This document shows, in pieces, positions 1 to 5,182 of a stretch of DNA of 64,000 bases (positions within the stretch are counted from its first letter, which is position 1; each line of letters opens with the position of its first letter). Position numbers and translations under genes: made by a program. The notes beneath the pieces are model-generated. The model searched no databases, was not told the DNA's origin, and saw only the letters and a list, made by a program, of their open reading frames with translations. Source of the stretch: Enterovibrio qingdaonensis (GTDB lineage: Bacteria; Pseudomonadota; Gammaproteobacteria; Enterobacterales; Vibrionaceae); contig NZ_JAJUBB010000003.1 of the NCBI RefSeq assembly GCF_028683135.1, forward strand, positions 1 through 64,000. Reading direction: 5' to 3'.

Positions 1-57
1 TCGGGCGTCCCGGTTTTGGACTAAACGGGCAAGTTGCCTGCTAATAAGTTGTTAAAT
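1..57 (+). other. attC recombination site, 3' part
   Basis: The right core site GTTAAAT at 51-57 fits the GTTRRRY consensus. It is exactly complementary to the R'' site at 895-901, so the cassette carrying the 103-900 gene begins at 52. The left half of this attC, and the cassette it belongs to, lie outside the window. Confidence 0.6.
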
Positions 58-102
58 GCTATGTGGTTTCGGTTATTAGTCAATATAAGGAGAGGTTAAG
101 GC

Positions 103-900
103 ATGGATGTACAGTCAAAGAGTCCTGTATTTACACGGTGGTTAAATATATCTGCCTTACTGGCAACCATATTGTCTACAGTCATTGCACTGTATTTAGT
201 ATTAGGTATTAATAAAGACCCGCGGGAAGAATTAGCCTTGAAAGGGATTCCTTGGAGCTACTCTAGCTTTATAAATGCCTTGTCTGAACATGATGAAGTT
301 ATAGTGGCTTTGTTTTCTGAAGCCGGTATGAAGTTGAGGAGAAGTGATTTTAACCGATTTATTTATCATTATCTAACCCCGAGTATTGGCGCAACTCTTC
401 TTGAACATGATTCGGTTAGTGGTGGAATTTGCCCTACAGATTATGAGAATTTATTTATATACACCGAATTTAGAGGCGAACTTTTCAAGTATGAATATAT
501 TAAAAGGTTATGTGATACATCAGTTGTTAAAAACGGTGTTCTCGAAACCCTAACCTATGAAAATGAACAAAAGTCACAAGTTGAAAAATATAACACTCTC
601 CGAGATGGTAAAATTCAGTCGTGCCTAAGCGAGCTGAAAAGTGTTCCAATTAATGAATTTTATAAGGAAGTGATAGAAACGTATACGCCGACTCAAATTG
701 TTGAAAATACTCCGAGACAATACGTAATTTCAGAAATAGGTATCAGTCTATTAACATCTTCTAAAGAAATAAATAGGAATCCATCAAAGTTCATATTGGA
801 TAAAATAAATGTAGCTTGTGAATCACATTATCCAAAGAAAAAGTATGATCAAGATCGTATTGTTCATATAAATGATGCACTTAGCATGTTTAGCATTTAA
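103..900 (+). CDS. Cassette-borne membrane-anchored protein with ankyrin-like segment
   Basis: A 265-residue protein of unknown function. One hydrophobic helix lies at about residues 14-35, after a short basic N terminus, which suggests a single inner-membrane anchor. The following stretch, GIPWSYSSFINALSEHDEV then LFSEAGMKL (about residues 48-77), resembles the first ankyrin-type unit of bacterial proteins that read roughly GIPYS..AF..AA..GD...V.LFL.AGM. No further clear repeats follow, so the fold of the C-terminal two thirds is unknown. The ATG at 103 is preceded by a strong AGGAGAGG at 90-97. The stop codon lies inside the R'' of the following attC, typical of an integron cassette gene. 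The base composition is AT-rich compared with the genes after 3300, consistent with acquisition. Confidence 0.7.
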   Translation: MDVQSKSPVFTRWLNISALLATILSTVIALYLVLGINKDPREELALKGIPWSYSSFINALSEHDEVIVALFSEAGMKLRRSDFNRFIYHYLTPSIGATLLEHDSVSGGICPTDYENLFIYTEFRGELFKYEYIKRLCDTSVVKNGVLETLTYENEQKSQVEKYNTLRDGKIQSCLSELKSVPINEFYKEVIETYTPTQIVENTPRQYVISEIGISLLTSSKEINRNPSKFILDKINVACESHYPKKKYDQDRIVHINDALSMFSI

Positions 901-957
901 CACATATGAGCCCTTCTCCGGTCAATAGGCAATAGCATTCTTATGGCTGCGTTAGCA
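895..957 (+). other. attC recombination site (copy 1 of a near-identical pair)
   Basis: R'' is ATTTAAC (895-901) and R' is GTTAGCA (951-957). Inside them GAGCC (909-913) can pair with GGCT (945-948) as L''/L'. The segment 899-969 is nearly identical to 3141-3211, with about four differences in 70 bases, including about 15 bases to the right of R'. R' departs from strict GTTRRRY at its last positions. Confidence 0.6.
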
Positions 958-1122
958 GCCAATGCTCTCGAACAACAAAGCCATCTACTTCGTTTTGTCA
1001 TTTCCGCCATTAAGTCGTAGCTTACGGCAAACACATATAGAAGGTCTCTTATTGCGGTCTCACCGCTGCCTGCCAATCGTGCGACAGGGCCATTAGACAC
1101 TATTCGGTTAACCCAAACTGGA

Positions 1123-1392
1123 CTAGTCAAAAGTAAGGTTAAACAATTGTTTTCCAGTTATCTTCAGGCTCAGTTTAGGTGTAAGCGACTTTGTTGTTCG
1201 TTTGAAACGCAAATAATGCGCACCAGAGCACGCTTGAATACCTATACGCAAGACTGGAATATTTGTTAATGTAGTCAGCAAGTTAGCACGCGAAACGGAT
1301 TTATGAAGGATGACCTTTACTTGGTCATCAACAGCGTGCAGAGAGAAGTGGTGTTTGGCGAGGTCAACGCCACAAAAGAATTGAGAAGACAT
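1123..1392 (-). pseudogene. IS110-family transposase, N-terminal remnant
   Basis: The 89-residue reading frame begins with GVDLAKHHFSLHAVD and contains IGIQACSGAHY. These match the first part of the DEDD (RuvC-like) domain of IS110-family transposases, where GVDLAK carries the first Asp and the second motif is usually GMEACSGAHYWAR. The expected Glu of the second motif is Gln here. Similarity stops right after AHYLRFKR, and the remaining roughly 230-300 residues of a normal transposase are absent, so the element is dead. An intact ribosome binding site (GGAGG just upstream of the ATG at 1392) is retained. About 165 bases of non-coding sequence (958-1122) follow the broken end and may be further element remnant. 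The fragment sits inside cassette 952-1462, whose own attC is not recognisable. Confidence 0.75.
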
Positions 1393-1405
1393 GGTTACCT
1401 CCGGT

Positions 1406-1468
1406 ATTTAACGCGACACCTAAGTGTGGCAAATCCTCGTGAGGGGGAATCCATGTCATTCGTTATGT
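1406..1468 (+). other. Possible attC remnant next to the IS110 fragment
   Basis: GTTATGT at 1462-1468 acts as R' for the next cassette, because its complement recurs as ACATAAA at 2281-2287. An ATTTAAC at 1406-1412 resembles R''. However, it does not complement the start of its own cassette (TTAGCA at 952-957), and it overlaps the upstream leader of the transposase remnant. The left half of this attC was therefore probably replaced by the insertion. Confidence 0.35.
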
Positions 1469-1488
1469 TTTTTTAGAAGGTTGTAGTT

Positions 1489-2286
1489 TTGACAGATAAA
1501 AGTCGTCCTATGGAAAGTATAACCAACATTAAGGTTGGTGGTTCAGACAGCGTAGGTAACAAAATAAAAAATGTTTTAGCGACAAATAATGAATTTGCAA
1601 TTTATGAAATCGAACACGATGATATAAACAGCAAGATAAGAGTTCTGATTGATGGTTATACTGATGAGTCTGAGCGAAAAATGCAGAATCGATTCCACAG
1701 AGTGAAGCAAAAGTATATTGAAGCTAAAGGATTGTTAGCAATTGCGTCTAACTACGAAATGATGAAGCACCGTATAGCACATACCCTTTCTTCATGCTTA
1801 AGCTGTGAAGACATTGAAGGTAATGATGAGTTTGATAAGCTCATTAAGCAAATTAACCAAGAACACGGCCGTATAGTTGAGAATAGGGCACTATACTTAC
1901 TGCCATGCTTGCTGGCTGTTGTTGTGTTATTTTTAGTTTCTCTTGTAAATATGCCACTAATCTTTTCAGGAGTTACATTTGCAAAAGTAATGTTATTTTT
2001 ATTGGCAACCTCATTGGGTTGTGGATTAAGTATGCTTATAACAGCTAGAAAACTTAACTTTGATGAGTTTACAGCAAAGAGTCATTACTTGCTCTTAGGG
2101 GTGGAAAGGTGGTTATTTTCTAGTATGGCTGGTGCGACGGCATATGTGTTAATAAAGTCTAATATTGCTTTTCCTGATCTGGATGTTTCAAATGTATGGG
2201 TGATGATGGCTATATTGTTATTGTCTGGATTTTCCGAGTCTTTTATCCCGAGTGTCTTGAGTAATCTAAACAAGGCAAAAACATAA
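1489..2286 (+). CDS. Cassette-borne multi-pass membrane protein, unknown function
   Basis: A 265-residue protein. About 135 hydrophilic N-terminal residues, with a charged helical stretch at roughly 58-85, are followed by four predicted membrane helices at about 136-155, 163-183, 205-224 and 234-251. This gives a cytoplasmic-domain-plus-membrane layout, but no family is recognised. The start is TTG at 1489, chosen because AGAAGG lies eight bases upstream (1475-1480); the next in-frame ATG (1510) has no such site. The TAA stop falls inside the R'' of the attC at 2281. Cassette genes of this architecture are often toxin or defence components, but nothing in the sequence proves that here. Confidence 0.65.
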   Translation: MTDKSRPMESITNIKVGGSDSVGNKIKNVLATNNEFAIYEIEHDDINSKIRVLIDGYTDESERKMQNRFHRVKQKYIEAKGLLAIASNYEMMKHRIAHTLSSCLSCEDIEGNDEFDKLIKQINQEHGRIVENRALYLLPCLLAVVVLFLVSLVNMPLIFSGVTFAKVMLFLLATSLGCGLSMLITARKLNFDEFTAKSHYLLLGVERWLFSSMAGATAYVLIKSNIAFPDLDVSNVWVMMAILLLSGFSESFIPSVLSNLNKAKT

Positions 2287-2358
2287 AAAAAACCAATTAA
2301 GTATGCTCCCGTTGGTCGTCGGACTCGCTCCGCTCGCCGCTTATTGGTAGCGTTATAC
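2281..2358 (+). other. attC recombination site
   Basis: R'' is ACATAAA (2281-2287) and R' is GTTATAC (2352-2358). CCAATTAAG (from about 2292) pairs with CTTATTGG near 2340-2347 except for one extra base on the left arm. That is the extrahelical-base asymmetry expected between L'' and L' of an attC. The inner part holds a GC-rich stretch around GGACTCGCTCCGCTCGCC. Confidence 0.65.
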
Positions 2359-2377
2359 CTCAATGGAAGTTTTAGAG

Positions 2378-3142
2378 ATGAGTTATACTTGGAAATCATT
2401 TAAAGAATTGATTGGAGATAGTACTAGTGGTGACAAAAAGTACTATTTTCGAGGGCAGAGTTGCTCCGAATGGAAGTTAGAGACTAGTTTTCATCGAGCA
2501 TCTGCCGATAAAAAAATTACATTAAATTCTCACCTTACAGAGATAATACATGATGTTAATCGCCAAGTTTCATCGATGGATAAGCCAGTAGATTTGCAAA
2601 ATGGCATTGAGTTTGGCGAAATGTTGGCTCGTTTACAACATCATGGATTCCCTACACCATTGCTAGATTGGACGTTATCACCTTATGTTGCTGCTTATTT
2701 CGCTTTTAAAGGGGCTCCGGTAGAAGCGAAACCAGAAGATATGGTGTCGATATATATGTTTGACATTAACAAATGGGTTTCTGAAGTTACACCATCTGCC
2801 GATTTGCTAAGCCCAATACCATTTGTTAGTGACTTTGCTCCTTATCTAACAAAGAATCCTCGTATGGCTAGACAGATGGGGGTTATGACTATGACAAATG
2901 TCACAGATATCCAACAGTTCATAATGAGTAGAGGTCACGACTATTTGTTTAAAGCCTGTATACAAGCCTCTGAGCGCAGTGTGGTTATGAAAGAACTAAA
3001 TTTGATGGGCATAAACGATCACACTTTGTTTCCTGACTTTGATGGATTGTGTAAACATCTGAAAGAAATCCACTTTGATAACAAATGTAAAGTTCTGCCA
3101 CCCCCTCTACCATTGGTACCACCACCTCCGCCAAAGGCATAA
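2378..3142 (+). CDS. FRG-domain protein carried on an integron cassette
   Basis: The protein has 254 residues from the ATG at 2378. That start is chosen over the upstream ATG at 2363 because GGAAG lies eight bases before it and nothing suitable precedes 2363. It has the FRG domain: YYFRGQ near the N terminus, then LARLQHHGFPTPLLDWTLSPYVAAYFA, the long conserved block with the LDWT core. FRG domains are found in many accessory bacterial proteins, often in defence islands or cassettes; their biochemical activity is not settled to my knowledge. The tail is unusual: a run of prolines (PPPLPLVPPPPPKA) immediately before the stop, possibly contributed by the cassette end. The stop overlaps the attC at 3137. 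Confidence 0.8.
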   Translation: MSYTWKSFKELIGDSTSGDKKYYFRGQSCSEWKLETSFHRASADKKITLNSHLTEIIHDVNRQVSSMDKPVDLQNGIEFGEMLARLQHHGFPTPLLDWTLSPYVAAYFAFKGAPVEAKPEDMVSIYMFDINKWVSEVTPSADLLSPIPFVSDFAPYLTKNPRMARQMGVMTMTNVTDIQQFIMSRGHDYLFKACIQASERSVVMKELNLMGINDHTLFPDFDGLCKHLKEIHFDNKCKVLPPPLPLVPPPPPKA

Positions 3143-3199
3143 CACATATGAGCCCTTCTCCGATCAATAGGCAATAGCCTTCTTTTGGCTGCGTTAGCA
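3137..3199 (+). other. attC recombination site (copy 2), last of the array
   Basis: R'' is GCATAAC (3137-3143) and R' is GTTAGCA (3193-3199). The arms GAGCC and GGCT are spaced as in copy 1 at 895-957. The last part, TTGGCTGC-GTTA-GCAGCCAA (3185-3204), is also a perfect 8-bp hairpin by itself. No further cassette is recognised to the right. Confidence 0.6.
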
Positions 3200-3253
3200 G
3201 CCAATGCTATCAGAAACGTACCGTGCGGCTTTCACGTAAACTGAATACAACAA

Positions 3254-3273
3254 AAAGCCCGCAATGGCGGGCT
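3254..3273 (-). terminator. Rho-independent terminator of fadL
   Basis: On the minus strand AAGCCCGCC-ATT-GCGGGCTT runs into a T-rich tail, 28 bases after the fadL stop. Confidence 0.8.
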
Positions 3274-3301
3274 TACGGAAGTAATAGGGCTCCCAGTTTA
3301 G

Positions 3302-4570
3302 CTAGAAACGATAGTTTACCTGTGCACCCAATATGATGAGATGTCCCTTCGTTTGATACTCGTGATTAGCAGCAAATAGGCTTGTCTCAGTAAAGGTTTC
3401 GTTAGATCTGTCCATATAAGCAAGACCCAGATCAACCGACCAATCTGAAGACGGTTGATAGTTCATGCCGACCGAATACCAATATGCGTCTTGGTCGGGA
3501 ATGCTCAGCGTTGTTTTTCCTGCTTTTTCGTCAAGCGCGAAACCTGCGCGGAGTTTAATCGCAGGGTTTAACTGATAAGTCGCACCAAGTGCCCAGCGCC
3601 AAGAGTCACTATAATCTTCTGCTTTTCGAAAACAGGTGCCTCCGGTAACGCTACAGCCTGAACCTGTCGCTTTGAATTCCGTGTATTCACTCCACTGTGT
3701 CCATAGTGCGCTGTAATGAACCGCCCATTGTGAATTTAACTGGTTGAAACCTGACAGTTCGATAATGGTTGGAAGCGGTACCGTGGAGCTGGCAGAGACT
3801 TTACCGCCACCAGGAACTGCAACAACGCCGGGGGTGAAATCGGTAAAATCACCATCAAGATCTAGGTCAACACTTGCTCGGTAGGACAATCCGAATCGAT
3901 TGTACTCGTCGAGCTCAATGAGTGCGCCAGCATTCCAGCCAAATGCCCAATCTTCACCTTTCCAGCTGAGTATGGTGTCAGAGGCATTCTTCCCAAAATT
4001 ACTGGCACCACCACCAAAGTGTCGGTTCACTTCGCCCGTGGCATAAATTAGGCTAACACCCGCGCCAAGACTGAGCATTGGGTTAACCTTGTAGGCAATG
4101 GCAGGATTGAAATTAATCGTAAGCAGTTCAGTATCACCCGCCACATCGCCGGCGAGAAAGTCATCGTTAAAATCGGTTCCTAGACCGTAGTTCGAATAAA
4201 CACCTAAGCCTACGGCAAGTCTGTCGTTTAAAGGATGAACATAGTAGGTGGCCGGAACGACATTTGAGGGCACGGTGTCTTTTGATGATTGGAGAGCATT
4301 GCTTCCTGTGACATCGATGGATGCGTCAAAATAGATCAGTGAGCCTGATAGCTCAGGGCGTTTAAACAGTGTCATGCTTGCAGGGTTGCGTCCCATGGCT
4401 GCAGCACTGTCGCCAATCGCGGCTTCTCCCGCATAGGCTCTCCCTAGGCCGCCCACTGAATCAAAGGCAATTTGATATCCCGCCGCTTGCGCAGCTCCTG
4501 AAACGAGGGCTGAAGAAATCAGCAATGCTGACAAAGCGTATTTAGATTTTAATTGATGTGACCCTACCAT
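3302..4570 (-). CDS. fadL: FadL-family outer-membrane long-chain fatty acid transporter
   Basis: A 422-residue outer-membrane beta-barrel that would admit long-chain fatty acids or other hydrophobic compounds. A signal peptide spans about residues 1-30 (basic start, hydrophobic core, ending ALVSGAAQA before AGYQIA). The FadL hallmark NPA is present in AAAMGRNPASMTLF. The protein ends in an aromatic residue (VNYRF), as expected for barrel assembly. The start is the ATG at 4570, because GGAGG lies five bases upstream; a longer reading frame to 4648 adds 26 residues in front of the signal peptide and is unlikely. A terminator at 4744-4778 separates it from the lipoxygenase-like operon upstream, so it has its own promoter, but the adjacency suggests shared lipid substrates. 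Vibrionaceae usually carry several FadL paralogues; this may not be the main one. Confidence 0.9.
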   Translation of the reverse strand: MVGSHQLKSKYALSALLISSALVSGAAQAAGYQIAFDSVGGLGRAYAGEAAIGDSAAAMGRNPASMTLFKRPELSGSLIYFDASIDVTGSNALQSSKDTVPSNVVPATYYVHPLNDRLAVGLGVYSNYGLGTDFNDDFLAGDVAGDTELLTINFNPAIAYKVNPMLSLGAGVSLIYATGEVNRHFGGGASNFGKNASDTILSWKGEDWAFGWNAGALIELDEYNRFGLSYRASVDLDLDGDFTDFTPGVVAVPGGGKVSASSTVPLPTIIELSGFNQLNSQWAVHYSALWTQWSEYTEFKATGSGCSVTGGTCFRKAEDYSDSWRWALGATYQLNPAIKLRAGFALDEKAGKTTLSIPDQDAYWYSVGMNYQPSSDWSVDLGLAYMDRSNETFTETSLFAANHEYQTKGHLIILGAQVNYRF

Positions 4571-4743
4571 TTTTACCTCCATGGTAACGTTCAAAATGAA
4601 GCGTTTTTTCCTTATGAAAAGTGCCAATTTGATAGTAGGTGTCAGCATTTTTTGCAGTTAGTCCAGACATGCCAGAAGGCTGTCTTAAAAGGACGTAACG
4701 CATTGAGTATCAAAAATAATACAGCGCATTGTGAGATAGAAAC

Positions 4744-4778
4744 AAAAACCCAGCCGAAGCAATCGGCCGGGTTTTTAA
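4744..4778 (-). terminator. Terminator of the lipoxygenase-like operon
   Basis: An inverted repeat AAAAACCC(A)GCCGA / TCGGC(C)GGGTTTTT with a five-base loop. It has T runs on both strands, so it can also work bidirectionally. It lies just after the minus-strand gene ending at 4791. Confidence 0.8.
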
Positions 4779-4790
4779 GGGTGGGTGAAG

Positions 4791-5168
4791 TTAAGCGTGG
4801 ACGTAACGAATAAAGTGATCCATCAACAAAAATTCACTTTGTAGGTTGGAGAACATCACCTCAAAATTGGCGTCTTGAGGGCTGTTCTTCACTATCTCTT
4901 TCGCAAACTCGACGATTTGCTCGTCTTTCACTTTCTTCGATTCAAGAACGTTGCGTTTTACCGTGATAAAAACGTCCAGTTCAGGAGGAGAAAGGTTTAA
5001 GTGTGCAAAGTCTTGCTTGAGTTGTTCTTCCAAACTTTGTCGAGACGTTGCAAGCACCTCGCGCTCAGGGTTCGTCGACAGGTTTACTTGAGAAAGCACC
5101 GCACACGCACTGGCAGCGATGGCAATTTTCTTCATGGAGTCACGGCGGGAATGATCGACCTGTTTCAT
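4791..5168 (-). CDS. Small Tat-signal protein, partner of the lipoxygenase-like gene
   Basis: A 125-residue protein. The start at 5168 is chosen because AAGGAG lies seven bases upstream. The N terminus has SRRDSMKK followed by a short alanine-rich hydrophobic stretch (IAIAASACAVL), which resembles a twin-arginine export signal, though the residue after RRx is not the usual Phe. The mature part is alpha-helical and charged, with no cofactor motif seen. Size and Tat signal resemble small subunits that escort periplasmic redox enzymes, but I do not recognise the family. It lies 14 bases after the lipoxygenase-like gene, so the two are almost certainly co-transcribed. A role as chaperone or periplasmic subunit of that enzyme is inference only. 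Confidence 0.65.
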   Translation of the reverse strand: MKQVDHSRRDSMKKIAIAASACAVLSQVNLSTNPEREVLATSRQSLEEQLKQDFAHLNLSPPELDVFITVKRNVLESKKVKDEQIVEFAKEIVKNSPQDANFEVMFSNLQSEFLLMDHFIRYVHA

Positions 5169-5182
5169 TTTGCGTCTCCTTC

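Larger units (their letters stand above)
1..3193 (+). mobile_element. Distal end of a chromosomal integron cassette array
   Basis: Four consecutive cassettes can be delimited from attC core sites: about 52-951, 952-1462, 1463-2352 and 2353-3193. In an excised cassette the R' core rebuilt from its own first bases should be complementary to its R''. Seen here: GTTAAAT (51-57) with ATTTAAC (895-901), 7 of 7; GTTATGT (1462-1468) with ACATAAA (2281-2287), 6 of 7; GTTATAC (2352-2358) with GCATAAC (3137-3143), 6 of 7. All intact genes read plus, each ending inside or next to its attC, as in Vibrionaceae superintegrons. No integrase is present; from the orientation, attI and intI should lie left of the window. 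The last attC at 3193 is followed by the fadL terminator, so this appears to be the oldest end of the array. Boundaries are inferred from short motifs. Confidence 0.75.

Noticed and set aside
897-1130. Minus-strand ORF of 77 residues over the first attC repeat
   Set aside because: Similar short frames appear over the second repeat copy (3019-3204). They follow from the repeat sequence and lack ribosome binding sites.
1406-1412. ATTTAAC as R'' of the cassette 952-1462
   Set aside because: It does not complement the start of its own cassette (TTAGCA) and lies within the leader of the IS110 remnant. It is probably coincidence.
3218-3238. Sequence resembling the 3' half of a group II intron domain V on the minus strand (GAAAGCCGCACGG-like)
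   Set aside because: Only about 20 bases match by eye, the 5' half and any reverse transcriptase are missing, and it lies next to the fadL terminator. It is suggestive in an integron context, but not enough to call.
4571-4740. FadR operator upstream of fadL
   Set aside because: A weakly similar stretch (AGTTAGTCCAGAC) was noticed near 4660, but it is not a convincing palindrome.
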